Notes: generated from the sequence alone by a model not told the origin. A DNA stretch of 64,000 nucleotides from Streptomyces wedmorensis (GCF_000716445.1 NZ_JNWK01000022.1:37913-101912); one strand, 5' to 3'. Positions 45,235 to 54,032 are shown, counted from the first letter of the stretch. Translations and numbers: made by a program.

Positions 45235-47037
45235 CTACGAGAACACCGGCACGCCGTCCCGGGTCAGCTTCCAGCCGACCGTCGCGAAGGTGCCCGGGTC
45301 GACGGTCCCCTTCGCCTTCACCCACTGGATGATGGTGTTGCGGATCTCGTCCGAGTTGGCCCACAGCTGCTGGGAGCCGGCGATGTGCGGGAACGCGCCG
45401 CCGCCGCTCGCCCGGTAGTTGTTGACCGCGAGGACGAACTTCGCGGCCGGGTCGAGCGGCTTGCCCTCGAAGGACAGGTTCACGATCCGCGAGCCGGCCG
45501 GCTTGGCGATGTCGATCTCGTACGTCAGGCCCGACACGGCGTCGTAGTTGTAGTCCGGCGTCCCGCCCGCGTTGGTCAGGGCCGCGGTGTCCACCGGCGC
45601 GCCGGCCGCGGTCTGGACGTAGTACTTCGCCGAGTACTCCAGGTAGTCCTTCAGCTGGGCGCCCGTCAGGAGACGCGCCTCCAGGGTGTTCTCGAAGGGG
45701 TACAGGCCGGCGGCGTCCTTGATGCTGATCCGACCGGCCGGGATCCGGGCCGTGCGGGAGAAGCAGGAGGCCTGCGAGAGGACGGGCAGACCGGCGTACG
45801 CGCCGCCGGCGAGGGCCGCCTTCACGGTGTCGGCCTGGACGACGTTGATCAGGTCGATGATCGGCTCGTCCTTCCACGGCGCGTCGGCCGTGGTCATGAC
45901 CGCGGTCGAGGTGCCGATGACCTGGTTGACGTACGCGACGACCTTCTTGTGCTCGTCCGCGAGCAGCCCGGTGATCTCCGGGTCCTCCGCCACCGTGTTG
46001 GAGTTGAGGACCTGCGCGCCGACCTTCTCGACGGTCCAGCGGCCCTTCTCCCACACCAGGTCGAAGTCGAAGAGGGTGAGGCGCTGGCCCCACTTCAGCG
46101 GCTCGGAGAGCACGACCTGCTTGCCGGTCTCCTTGTTCGTGACGCGGTACTCGGGGATCTCGGTGTGCGCGTGGCCGACGAGGATGGCGTCGATGCCCGG
46201 GACCTGCTCGGCGACGAGCCCGGCCGCGTTCTCGATGTACGGCAGCTGGTCACCGTACGAGGAGGTGCCGCTGGAGCCGGAGTGCGCCGAGACGACGACC
46301 ACGTCGGCGCCCATCGAGCGCAGCTTCGGCACCCACTTCGCGGCCTGCTCCTCGAGGCCGGGGAAGACCATCTTGCCGGTGACGTTCGCCTTGTCCCAGA
46401 TGGCGATGCCCGGGTTCGTCAGGCCGAGTATCGCGACCTTGACGTCCTTGCCGTGCGGGGTGCGCAGGCGGTGCATGCTGTACGGGGCGAACGCGGGGCG
46501 CAGGGTCTTGGCGTCGAGCGCGTTGGCGCCGAGCAGCGGGAAGTCGCACTGCTCCTCGAACTTCCGCAGCACCGGGATGCCGTAGTTGAACTCGTGGTTG
46601 CCGAGCGCGGCGGCGTCGTAGCCGATGGCGTTCATGGCCTGGGCCATGGGGTGGACCGGGCCGCCGGTCTGGGTGATCGGGTCGACCTTGGCGTAGTAGT
46701 AGGACAGCTGGGTGCCCTGGATGGTGTCACCGGCGTCGATGAGGAGGGTGTTGCGGCGGCCCTTGGCGGCGCGGACCTGCTCGACGAGGGTGGAGATCTT
46801 GGCGAGGCCGACGTCGTTGTGGGCCTTGTCGTCGAACTCCTTGTCCGTGAAGTAGTCCCAGTTGAAGACGTTGCCGTGCAGGTCGGTGGTGCCCATCACG
46901 GTGAAGGAGTACCGCTTCTGCGGACGCGGGCGGTCGGTGCCGTGGGCCTCGGCGGGGGCGGCGACGGCTCCGGCGATGGCCACTCCGGCCCCGGCGGCGG
47001 CCGAGCGCTCCAGGAACGTCCTGCGGTTCAGCGGCAT
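45235..47037 (-). CDS. Tat-exported bifunctional metallophosphatase / 5'-nucleotidase
   Basis: This 600-aa UshA-like enzyme starts with the Tat signal NRRTFLERSAAAGAGVAIAG. The metallophosphatase domain has TTDLHGNVF, DAGDTIQG, ALGNHEFNYG and VGHAHTEIPEY. The C-terminal 5'-nucleotidase domain (PFENTLEARLLTGAQLKDYLE, AVNNYRASGGGAFP) binds substrate. It probably recovers phosphate and nucleosides outside the cell. The ATG at 47037 has AAAGGGGAGAAA upstream and begins exactly at the Tat motif, so I rejected the longer upstream frame. It is divergent from the SIMPL gene. Confidence 0.93.
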   Translation of the reverse strand: MPLNRRTFLERSAAAGAGVAIAGAVAAPAEAHGTDRPRPQKRYSFTVMGTTDLHGNVFNWDYFTDKEFDDKAHNDVGLAKISTLVEQVRAAKGRRNTLLIDAGDTIQGTQLSYYYAKVDPITQTGGPVHPMAQAMNAIGYDAAALGNHEFNYGIPVLRKFEEQCDFPLLGANALDAKTLRPAFAPYSMHRLRTPHGKDVKVAILGLTNPGIAIWDKANVTGKMVFPGLEEQAAKWVPKLRSMGADVVVVSAHSGSSGTSSYGDQLPYIENAAGLVAEQVPGIDAILVGHAHTEIPEYRVTNKETGKQVVLSEPLKWGQRLTLFDFDLVWEKGRWTVEKVGAQVLNSNTVAEDPEITGLLADEHKKVVAYVNQVIGTSTAVMTTADAPWKDEPIIDLINVVQADTVKAALAGGAYAGLPVLSQASCFSRTARIPAGRISIKDAAGLYPFENTLEARLLTGAQLKDYLEYSAKYYVQTAAGAPVDTAALTNAGGTPDYNYDAVSGLTYEIDIAKPAGSRIVNLSFEGKPLDPAAKFVLAVNNYRASGGGAFPHIAGSQQLWANSDEIRNTIIQWVKAKGTVDPGTFATVGWKLTRDGVPVFS

Positions 47038-47152
47038 GTGTTTCTCCCCTTTGGTTCTGTGGCGTCCGCGCCGAACGCGGCGCACAACGCGCGTAGATTC
47101 TGGCCCAGACGCCTGCGTCGACAACAGACCTTTCGGGTTACGGAGTGGGAAA

Positions 47153-47181
47153 GTGTTCGGTGGACGATCGTGACCGAACAC
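47153..47181. promoter_or_regulatory. Perfect 9-bp inverted repeat in front of the SIMPL gene
   Basis: GTGTTCGGT (47153-47161) and ACCGAACAC (47173-47181) are separated by 11 nt, just before the GGAGGA ribosome site. It could be an operator or a leader hairpin. It is not the GAAC-N4-GTTC LexA box, because its halves point the other way. Confidence 0.5.
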
Positions 47182-47194
47182 GGAGGATCAGGAC

Positions 47195-47878
47195 GTGACG
47201 CAGGAACACGCGACCCCGGAAGCCCCGCAGGTGACGGTCCGCGGCGAGGGGCGCCTCGACGTCGACCCGGAGCTCGCCAGGATCTGGCTGACCGTCTCCG
47301 CGCGCGGTACGGACCGGGCGGCGACGCTCGCGGACCTGACCCGCCGCAACGCGCAGGTGATCGACCTGGTCAAGGCGGCGGGGGAGGCGGTCGAGAAGCT
47401 GGAGACGGGGAGGCTGACGATCGCGCCGGAGCTCGGCAGGCGCGGCCGCGGCGAGCGGGTGCACGCCTACACGGGCCGGGTGCGCGTCACGGCCGAGCTG
47501 ACCGATTTCACGGCGCTGGGGGAGCTGGTGACCCGCCTCGCCGACCTGGAGATGACGGGCGTCGACGGACCCTGGTGGGCGCTGCGGCCGGACTCCCCGG
47601 CGTACGCGGAGGCGCGGCGGCTCGCCGTGACGGAGGCGGTGCGGCGGGCCCGCGCGTACGCGGAGGCGCTGGGGACCTCCCTCTCCTCACTCCTCGAACT
47701 GTCGGACGCCGGGCTCGCCGGGCCCGCGATGCCGAGGACCGCAGGCTTCGCCGGCGCACCGGTCGCGTTCGCCGCGGAAGGGGCCGACGAGGCCCCGCCG
47801 CTGGACCTCGAACCGCAGCGGCAGACGGTCACTGCCGAGGTCGTGGCGCGCTTCACGATGCGACCGCCCGCACTCTGA
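47195..47878 (+). CDS. SIMPL-domain (DUF541) protein
   Basis: This 227-aa protein is of the SIMPL/DUF541 family: VTVRGEGRLDVDPELARIWLTVSARG at the N-terminus, VHAYTGRVRVTAEL in the middle, and WALRPDSPAYAEARRLAVTEAVRRARAYAEALG in the long helix. Most relatives are periplasmic or envelope-associated, yet no signal peptide is visible here. The GTG at 47195 has GGAGGATCAGGAC upstream. It lies between the nucleotidase and pyk. Its function is not established. Confidence 0.88.
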   Translation: MTQEHATPEAPQVTVRGEGRLDVDPELARIWLTVSARGTDRAATLADLTRRNAQVIDLVKAAGEAVEKLETGRLTIAPELGRRGRGERVHAYTGRVRVTAELTDFTALGELVTRLADLEMTGVDGPWWALRPDSPAYAEARRLAVTEAVRRARAYAEALGTSLSSLLELSDAGLAGPAMPRTAGFAGAPVAFAAEGADEAPPLDLEPQRQTVTAEVVARFTMRPPAL

Positions 47879-47939
47879 GACGAGGGCTCCGGGGATGCGG
47901 AAATCGCTCATCGGAGCACCCCTGTGCACAGATTCAAGA

Positions 47940-48018
47940 CTTGTCAACAAGCTTTCACGGAAAGGTTGTTGAGTAGTCATGCCCAGCCAACTTCCTACTG
48001 ATGGGTAGGCCCTAGGCT
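47940..48018 (+). promoter_or_regulatory. pyk promoter region with operator-like repeats
   Basis: CTTGT-CA-ACAAG at 47940-47951 is a 12-nt inverted repeat. CCTAC (47994) and GTAGG (48005) form a second, followed 3 nt later by TAGGCT (48013-48018), a -10-like hexamer 6 nt before the pyk ATG. The short distance suggests a leaderless transcript. Confidence 0.45.
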
Positions 48019-48024
48019 CGACTC

Positions 48025-49452
48025 ATGCGCCGAGCGAAAATCGTTTGTACCCTTGGGCCCGCCACCGAAACATACGACCAGATCAAGGCGTTGGTCGAGG
48101 CCGGAATGGACGTGGCCCGCTTCAACCTCAGCCACGGCGGCTATGCCGACCATGAGAAGCGTTACCAGCACGTTCGCGAGGCCGCCGACGAGACCGGTCG
48201 CAGCGTCGGTGTCCTCGCCGACCTTCAAGGCCCGAAGATCCGTCTCGGCCGGTTCCGCGAAGGTCCCGTACTGCTTGAACGCGGCGACGAGTTCACCATC
48301 ACCGTCGAGCCGGCGGAGGGCGACCGCCACTGCTGCGGCACGACCTATCCGGGCCTCGCCGCGGACGTGACCGCCGGTGAGCGCATCCTCGTCGACGACG
48401 GCCGCGTCACCCTGGAGGTCACCTCCGTCGACGGCCCCCGGGTGAACACCGTCGTCGTCGAGGGCGGCATGGTCTCCGACCACAAGGGCCTCAACCTGCC
48501 CGGCGTCGCCGTCTCGGTCCCGGCCCTGTCCGAGAAGGACGTCGAGGACCTCCGCTGGGCGCTGCGCATCGGCGCCGACGTCATCGCCCTGTCCTTCGTC
48601 CGCAGCGCCCGGGACATCGAGGACGTCCACCGGATCATGGACGAGGAGGGTCGCCGGCTTCCCGTCATCGCCAAGATCGAGAAGCCGCAGGCCGTCGAGA
48701 ACATCGAGGAGATCGTCGCGGCCTTCGACGGGATCATGGTCGCCCGCGGCGACCTGGGCGTCGAAATGCCCCTGGAGCAGGTGCCGATCGTCCAGAAGCG
48801 GGCGGTCAAGCTGGCCAAGCGCAACGCCAAGCCGGTCATCGTCGCGACCCAGATGCTCGACTCGATGATCGACAGCTCCCGGCCGACCCGCGCCGAGGCC
48901 TCCGACGTCGCCAACGCCGTCATCGACGGCACCGACGCCGTCATGCTCTCCGGCGAGACCAGCGTCGGCCGCTACCCGATCGAGACCGTCCGCACCATGA
49001 GCCGGATCGTCGAGGCCGCGGAGGAGGACGTCCTCGCCAAGGGCCTGCCGCCGCTCACCGAGCGCAACAAGCCCCGGACCCAGGGCGGCGCCGTCGCCCG
49101 CGCCGCCGCCGAGATGGGCGACTTCCTCGGGGCCAAGTTCCTGGTGGCCTTCACCCAGTCCGGCGACACGGTCAAGCGGCTCTCCCGCTACCGCTCGCCC
49201 ATCCCGCTGCTGGCCTTCACCCCGGACCCGGCCACCCGCTCCCAGCTCAACCTCACCTGGGGCGTCGAGACCTTCCTCGGCCCGCACGTCGACTCCACGG
49301 ACGCGATGGTGGCCCAGGTCGACGAGGAGCTGCTGCGGATCGGGCGCTGCCGGAAGGGCGACATCGTGGTCATCACGGCGGGCTCCCCGCCGGGCGTCGC
49401 CGGCTCGACGAACCTCGTCCGGGTCCACCACATCGGAGACCCTCTGACGTAG
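48025..49452 (+). CDS. pyk: Pyruvate kinase
   Basis: This 475-aa protein is a typical bacterial pyruvate kinase. It has the N-terminal AKIVCTLGPATE and RFNLSHG, the B domain from about residue 70, the active-site signature VIAKIEKPQAVENIEEI near residue 213, and ARGDLGVEMPLEQVP with the Mg ligands. The C-terminal allosteric domain ends VVITAGSPPGVAGSTNLVRVH. It catalyses the last step of glycolysis. The ATG at 48025 has no SD but a near -10 hexamer, so translation is probably leaderless. Confidence 0.97.
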   Translation: MRRAKIVCTLGPATETYDQIKALVEAGMDVARFNLSHGGYADHEKRYQHVREAADETGRSVGVLADLQGPKIRLGRFREGPVLLERGDEFTITVEPAEGDRHCCGTTYPGLAADVTAGERILVDDGRVTLEVTSVDGPRVNTVVVEGGMVSDHKGLNLPGVAVSVPALSEKDVEDLRWALRIGADVIALSFVRSARDIEDVHRIMDEEGRRLPVIAKIEKPQAVENIEEIVAAFDGIMVARGDLGVEMPLEQVPIVQKRAVKLAKRNAKPVIVATQMLDSMIDSSRPTRAEASDVANAVIDGTDAVMLSGETSVGRYPIETVRTMSRIVEAAEEDVLAKGLPPLTERNKPRTQGGAVARAAAEMGDFLGAKFLVAFTQSGDTVKRLSRYRSPIPLLAFTPDPATRSQLNLTWGVETFLGPHVDSTDAMVAQVDEELLRIGRCRKGDIVVITAGSPPGVAGSTNLVRVHHIGDPLT

Positions 49453-49507
49453 GCCGTCCGGCCGAGCGTGAACTCTTCCGTCTCAAACCTTGGAATGAAA
49501 GGTAAAG

Positions 49508-49580
49508 TGCCCCGGGTGGGATTCGAACCCACGCTGTATGGTGTTTGAGACCACTGCCTCTTCCGCTGGGCTACCGGGGC
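49508..49580 (-). tRNA. tRNA-Leu(CAA) with short (class I) variable arm
   Basis: Read on the minus strand the cloverleaf closes fully. The acceptor stem is GCCCCGG/CCGGGGC, and the D-arm is GCC/GGC with a GG-containing loop. The anticodon stem is GTGGT/ACCAT with loop CTCAAAC (anticodon CAA), and the T-arm is GTGGG TTCGAAT CCCAC. The discriminator is A, which LeuRS needs. The variable region is only ACAGC (5 nt), whereas leucine tRNAs normally have a long class II arm. CCA is not encoded. Confidence 0.93.
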
Positions 49581-49618
49581 ATCCTTCGAAACGAAGGTCG
49601 GTGATCACCCGCCGTGTC

Positions 49619-49644
49619 CCTACCTTACAGGAGGTAGGTAGGCT
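49619..49644 (+). promoter_or_regulatory. pdtaR promoter with CCTAC/GTAGG repeat
   Basis: CCTAC (49619) and GTAGG (49634) flank 10 nt and abut TAGGCT (49639-49644), a likely -10 element. Transcription would begin near 49650, leaving a leader of about 45 nt before the GTG. The same motif trio precedes pyk. Confidence 0.4.
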
Positions 49645-49696
49645 CATGGGGAGCTGTATCCGCCTCGGAAACGAGGCCATCGAACGAGGAGCCCGC

Positions 49697-50353
49697 GTGA
49701 CCGCCCCCGAGTCGCCCCAGCCCGCCGACGACGCCGAGGCGTCGCACGTCCCGCCGCTGACGACCCGCGTCGTCATCGCCGAGGACGAAGCCCTCATCCG
49801 CCTCGACCTCAAAGAGATGCTGGAAGAAGAGGGCTACACGGTCGTCGGTGAGGCCGGGGACGGCGCCACGGCCGTCGAGCTCGCCCGCGAGCACCGCCCC
49901 GACCTCGTCATCCTCGACGTCAAGATGCCCGTCCTCGACGGCATCTCGGCCGCCGAGAAGATCGCCGGCGAGTCCATCGCCCCGGTCCTCATGCTCACCG
50001 CCTTCTCGCAGCGGGAGCTCGTCGAGCGGGCCCGGGACGCCGGCGCCATGGCGTACCTGGTGAAGCCGTTCAGCAAGAGCGACGTGGTGCCGGCCATCGA
50101 GATGGCCGTCTCCCGCTTCGCCGAGCTGCGCGCCCTGGAGAAGGAGGTCGCCGACCTCTCCCAGCGACTGGAGACCCGCAAGCTGGTGGACCGCGCCAAG
50201 TCCGTCCTCCAGACCCAGTACGGCCTGACCGAGCCGGCCGCGTTCCGCTGGATCCAGAAGACCTCGATGGACCGCCGCATGTCGATGCAGCAGGTCGCCG
50301 AGGCCGTCATCGAGGACGCCGAGGAGAAGAAGGCGGCCCGCGAGCAGCAGTAG
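49697..50353 (+). CDS. pdtaR: ANTAR-domain response regulator
   Basis: This 218-aa protein has a receiver domain with the acidic pair VVIAEDEALIRLD, phospho-acceptor Asp74 (LVILDVKMPVLDG) and Lys in YLVKPFSKSDV. A coiled coil and a C-terminal ANTAR RNA-binding domain follow (LVDRAKSVLQTQYGLTEPAAFRWIQ). Upon phosphorylation, such proteins bind paired hairpins in mRNA leaders to prevent termination. The GTG at 49697 has GAGGAG 5 nt upstream and lies inside the predicted transcript, so it was preferred to an ATG at 49646 that overlaps the promoter. Confidence 0.93.
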   Translation: MTAPESPQPADDAEASHVPPLTTRVVIAEDEALIRLDLKEMLEEEGYTVVGEAGDGATAVELAREHRPDLVILDVKMPVLDGISAAEKIAGESIAPVLMLTAFSQRELVERARDAGAMAYLVKPFSKSDVVPAIEMAVSRFAELRALEKEVADLSQRLETRKLVDRAKSVLQTQYGLTEPAAFRWIQKTSMDRRMSMQQVAEAVIEDAEEKKAAREQQ

Positions 50354-50386
50354 ACCTGCCGCACTCCTCGTACCGCCGCACGGAAG

Positions 50387-50420
50387 AAGGCCCGCCCCAC
50401 AGCACTGTGGGGCGGGCCTT
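50387..50420. terminator. Bidirectional terminator between pdtaR and livF
   Basis: A perfect 16-bp stem (AAGGCCCGCCCCACAG and its complement) has a 2-nt formal loop. Placed between convergent genes, it can serve both. Confidence 0.85.
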
Positions 50421-50452
50421 CCGTCATGAGCGGACCGAGCGGACCGAGCGGA

Positions 50453-51169
50453 TCAGTCCTCGCCGAGGTACGTCTTGCGCACCTCGTCGTCGACCAGCAG
50501 GTCCTGACCGGTGCCGGACAGCTTCACCGTGCCGACCTCCATCACGTACCCGTAGTCCGCGAGGGAGAGCGCGGCCTGCGCGTTCTGCTCGATGAGCAGG
50601 ATCGTCATGCCCTCGGACTTCAGCGCCGCGATGGTCTCCATGATCTTCTGCATCATGATCGGGGAGAGGCCCATCGAGGGCTCGTCCAGCATCAGCAGCT
50701 TGGGCTGGGACATCAGCGCCCGGCCCATCGCCAGCATCTGCTGCTCACCGCCGGAGAGGGTGCCCGCGGCCTGCTTGCGACGCTCGCCCAGGATCGGGAA
50801 GAGGTCGTAGGCCTTCTGGATGTCCTTCTCGATGCCGGCCTTGTCGCTGCGGAGGAAGGCGCCGAGCTGGAGGTTCTCCTCGATGGAGAGCCGGGGGAAG
50901 ATGTGCCGGCCCTCGGGGGAGTGCGCGAGACCGAGCGACACCACCTTGTGGGCCGGGATGCCGTTGAGCACCTGGCCGTCGAAGGTTACCGTGCCGCCGG
51001 TCGGCTTGAGCAGACCCGACAGGGTGCGCAGGGTCGTGGTCTTGCCGGCGCCGTTGGTGCCGATCAGGGCGACGACCTGGCCCGCCTCGACGGAGAAGGA
51101 GATGCCCTTGACGGCCTCGATCTTGCCGTAGGCGACCCTGAGGTCCTCGACCTCCAGAAGTGCGGTCAC
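50453..51169 (-). CDS. livF: Branched-chain amino-acid ABC transporter ATPase LivF
   Basis: This 238-aa ATPase has Walker A GTNGAGKTT, the signature TLSGGEQQML, Walker B LLMLDEPSMGLSPIM and the switch histidine region ILLIEQN. The GTG start at 51169 overlaps the livG stop by 4 nt. It is the last gene of the livHMGF run and forms the cytoplasmic ATPase pair with LivG. It ends at the shared terminator. Confidence 0.95.
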   Translation of the reverse strand: MTALLEVEDLRVAYGKIEAVKGISFSVEAGQVVALIGTNGAGKTTTLRTLSGLLKPTGGTVTFDGQVLNGIPAHKVVSLGLAHSPEGRHIFPRLSIEENLQLGAFLRSDKAGIEKDIQKAYDLFPILGERRKQAAGTLSGGEQQMLAMGRALMSQPKLLMLDEPSMGLSPIMMQKIMETIAALKSEGMTILLIEQNAQAALSLADYGYVMEVGTVKLSGTGQDLLVDDEVRKTYLGED

Positions 51170-52287
51170 TTGGAGTCTCCTTCGGTGGTGCTGTCCGCGT
51201 CGGCGGCCGGAGCCGCGTCCGCGGGGGTGTCGTCGGCCTCGGGCGCCTCGTCGGCGGCGTCGTCCGCGGCCTCGTCGGTCGCCTCGGGAGCCTCGTCGGC
51301 GGCCTCGTCGGTCGCCTCCGGAGCCTCGTCCGCAGCCTCTTCGGCGGCCTCGTCGGCCGTCTCGGTCACCGCGTCCTCGGTGGCGGACTCCTCCGCCCCG
51401 GCCACCGCGGCCTCGGCTTCCGCCGCCACCTCGGCGGCCTCGACCTCGGCCGCCTCCTCCGCGCCGGGCGCGCCCTCGTACGGGGTGCCCAGGTACGCGG
51501 CGACGACGCGCTCGTCGCCCTGGACGACCTCGGAGGTGCCCTCGACGAGCTTCTCGCCCTGGACGAGGACGGCCACCCGGTCACAGAGCTTGAAGATGAA
51601 CTTCATGTCGTGCTCGATGACCAGGACCGCGATGCCGCGGTCGCGGATCGCGAAGACCAGCTCCTCGGTGGTGCGGGTCTCGCTCTGGTTCATGCCGGCC
51701 GTCGGCTCGTCGAGCAGCAGCAGACCGGGGTCGCTGGCGAGCGCGCGTGCGATCTCCAGCTTGCGCTGCTCGCCGTACGGCAGGTTGCGCGCCAGGTGGT
51801 CCGCCTTCTTGCCCAGACCCACGAACTCCAGGAGCTCCATGGCCCGTTCGCGGGACGCGGCCTCCGCCCGCTTGAAGCCGGGACCGCGCAGCAGCGCGGA
51901 CCAGAGGCCCTCCTTGGTCCGGGTGTGACGCCCGACGAGGACGTTCTCCAGGACCGTCATGTTGGAGAAGAGGCGGATGTTCTGGAAGGTACGCGCGATG
52001 CCGGCCTGGGTGACCAGGTGCGGCTTCGGCGGCAGAACCGTTCCCTTGTAGCTGACCTGGCCCTCGGTCGGGACGTACAGACCGGTCAGGCAGTTGAAGA
52101 AGGTCGTCTTGCCGGCGCCGTTCGGGCCGATCAGACCGACGATCTCGCCCTCGCGGACGGTCAGGTCGACATCGCGGACGGCGGTCAGGCCGCCGAACCG
52201 CATGGTGACGCCGCTCGCTTCCAGGACCGGTGCGGCCGTGATGGTGCCGGTGGCGGTTTCCGTGGTGGTGGTCGTCATGGCTTTCAC
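51166..52287 (-). CDS. livG: Branched-chain amino-acid ABC transporter ATPase LivG with acidic tail
   Basis: This 373-aa protein has a normal LivG ATPase in residues 20-270: Walker A GLIGPNGAGKTT, signature LPYGEQRKLEIARAL, and LLLLDEPTAGMN. A tail of about 100 residues made almost wholly of Ala, Glu, Asp and Thr follows, with repeats of DEAPEAT and EAADEA. Most LivG proteins end near residue 260, so the tail is an oddity. The GTG at 52287 overlaps the livM stop (GTGA). An ATG three codons later is the alternative start. Confidence 0.94.
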   Translation of the reverse strand: MKAMTTTTTETATGTITAAPVLEASGVTMRFGGLTAVRDVDLTVREGEIVGLIGPNGAGKTTFFNCLTGLYVPTEGQVSYKGTVLPPKPHLVTQAGIARTFQNIRLFSNMTVLENVLVGRHTRTKEGLWSALLRGPGFKRAEAASRERAMELLEFVGLGKKADHLARNLPYGEQRKLEIARALASDPGLLLLDEPTAGMNQSETRTTEELVFAIRDRGIAVLVIEHDMKFIFKLCDRVAVLVQGEKLVEGTSEVVQGDERVVAAYLGTPYEGAPGAEEAAEVEAAEVAAEAEAAVAGAEESATEDAVTETADEAAEEAADEAPEATDEAADEAPEATDEAADDAADEAPEADDTPADAAPAADADSTTEGDSK

Positions 52288-54032
52288 GCCCCTGCCTTCG
52301 CCGTGCCGACGCCCGCGCCCTCGTCCTCGGACTGTCGCTGTTCCGGTACGTCGACCTGGTCGTCGTTCTCGTGGAATTCCAGCTGCGCCCGCTTGTTGGC
52401 GATGAGGCCCTCCGGGCGGAAGCGCATCAGCAGGATCAGCGCGAGGCCGAAGCCGAGCAGCTGGTAGTCCTGCATGAACTGCAGCTTGGCCGGGATCAGG
52501 AAGAGCAGCGCGGAACCGACGATCGGGCCGCTGATCGTGCCCATGCCGCCGAGGATGACGGCCGCGAGCAGGAACGCGGAGTTCGGCGGGACGGGGCCGG
52601 CGAACACGTAGTTCTCCGGGACCACCGTCGTGTTGACGTGCGCCTGCACCGTGCCCGCGAGGCCCGCCAGGGCGGCGCCGAGAGCGAAGGCGATGAGCTT
52701 GACCCGGAAGCCGTTGATGCCCATGGCGGTGGCGGCGGTCTCGTCCTCGCGGATCGCGACCCAGGCGCGGCCGATGCGGCTGTTGCTCGCGCGGGCGAAG
52801 ACCAGCACGACCAGCGCCATGATCAGGATCATGAGCAGGTAGTAGTTGGCGTACGCGCCCAGCTCGACACCGAGGACGGTGTGCGGCTTGCCGAAGTTGT
52901 AGCCGAAGAACTCGAGGTGCGGGATGTTCGGGATGCCGTTCGGGCCGTTGGTGATCTTCGGGCCCGAGGTGCCGTCGAGGTTGCCCATGGCGATGCGGAA
53001 GATCTCTCCGAAGCCGAGGGTCACGATGGCGAGGTAGTCGCCGCGCAGCCGCAGGGTCGGCGCGCCGATGACGACACCGAAGACCAGCGAGGCCGCCATG
53101 CCGGTCAGCGCCGCCGCCCAGAAGGGGAACTGCACGCCGAAGGCGGAGGAGGTGGCGCCGGAGACGAGGGCCGCGGTGTACGCGCCGACGCCGAGGAAGG
53201 CGACGTAACCGAGGTCGAGCAGACCGGCGAGGCCGACGACGATGTTCAGGCCGAGCGCGACCGTCGCGAAGATCAGGATGTTGACCGCGATCAGCGTGTA
53301 CGTGTCGCCGCTCTGCTGGAGGAACGGGAAGGCGATCGCGGCGACCAGCGACGAGGTCACGGCCACCTGACGGTTCCGCGCGGTGATCGCGGAGAGCCGC
53401 TGGGTCAGACCGGACTTGATCAGCGCGACGGCGGAGAAGCCGACGATGATCAGGTACGCGATGAAGAGCTGCGGCTCCGAGTCGTCGGTGTCGATGCCGA
53501 ACGTCACGACGAACAGCCCGAGCGCGAAGACCGCGACGATGATCAGGATCTCGACCCAGGACGCCAGCTGCTTGGCCGGGGCGGCCTTGCGGGTGTCGTC
53601 CGGCAGGAGGTACGCGGCGATCGCCGGGACGGCGGCGGCGACGACGGCGACACCGGCACCGGGCTCCAGGTCCACCAGGGCACCGAGCTCCACGACGATC
53701 GCGAGCGTGGTGAAGAGGGTGGTGGCGAAGGTGCCGAGGGCCATGATCCACAGCGCCTTGCGGGCGCCGGCCGGGGTCAGCCAGCCGAGGCCCTTCACAC
53801 CGAGCGCGGAGAGCGCGTGCAGAGCGGTGAGGACCGCTCCGACCAGGGTGAGGAGCTGGAGCGGCGCGGGGTTGCCGTAGATCGTGAGGTTGCCCGGGAA
53901 GTCGGTGGTCCACGTCCAGGCGAGGAAGGTGCTGGCGGCCGTGGCGACGGCGCCGCCGACGGCCGCCCAGAGCAGCGCGGCGCGCTTCGGCGCGGCCTGG
54001 GTCTTGGTGAGGGTCTCGGTCATGGTGCTCAC
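52284..54032 (-). CDS. livM: Branched-chain amino-acid ABC transporter permease LivM
   Basis: This 582-aa permease has the conserved LivM core in its C-terminal half (LNIVVGLAGLLDLGYVAFLGVGAYTAAL, LAIVTLGFGEIFRI, INGFRVKLIAFALGAALAGLAG, FLLAAVILGGMGTISGPIVG). The N-terminal 230 residues add several extra membrane helices, making it longer than typical LivM proteins. The cytoplasmic tail is acidic. The GTG at 54032 overlaps the livH stop as GTGA. An ATG three codons later is possible. Confidence 0.94.
   Translation of the reverse strand: MSTMTETLTKTQAAPKRAALLWAAVGGAVATAASTFLAWTWTTDFPGNLTIYGNPAPLQLLTLVGAVLTALHALSALGVKGLGWLTPAGARKALWIMALGTFATTLFTTLAIVVELGALVDLEPGAGVAVVAAAVPAIAAYLLPDDTRKAAPAKQLASWVEILIIVAVFALGLFVVTFGIDTDDSEPQLFIAYLIIVGFSAVALIKSGLTQRLSAITARNRQVAVTSSLVAAIAFPFLQQSGDTYTLIAVNILIFATVALGLNIVVGLAGLLDLGYVAFLGVGAYTAALVSGATSSAFGVQFPFWAAALTGMAASLVFGVVIGAPTLRLRGDYLAIVTLGFGEIFRIAMGNLDGTSGPKITNGPNGIPNIPHLEFFGYNFGKPHTVLGVELGAYANYYLLMILIMALVVLVFARASNSRIGRAWVAIREDETAATAMGINGFRVKLIAFALGAALAGLAGTVQAHVNTTVVPENYVFAGPVPPNSAFLLAAVILGGMGTISGPIVGSALLFLIPAKLQFMQDYQLLGFGLALILLMRFRPEGLIANKRAQLEFHENDDQVDVPEQRQSEDEGAGVGTAKAGA

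Noticed and set aside
47153..47181. LexA (SOS) box
   Set aside because: The halves read GTTC...GAAC with 11-nt spacing, the reverse orientation of the GAAC-N4-GTTC consensus.
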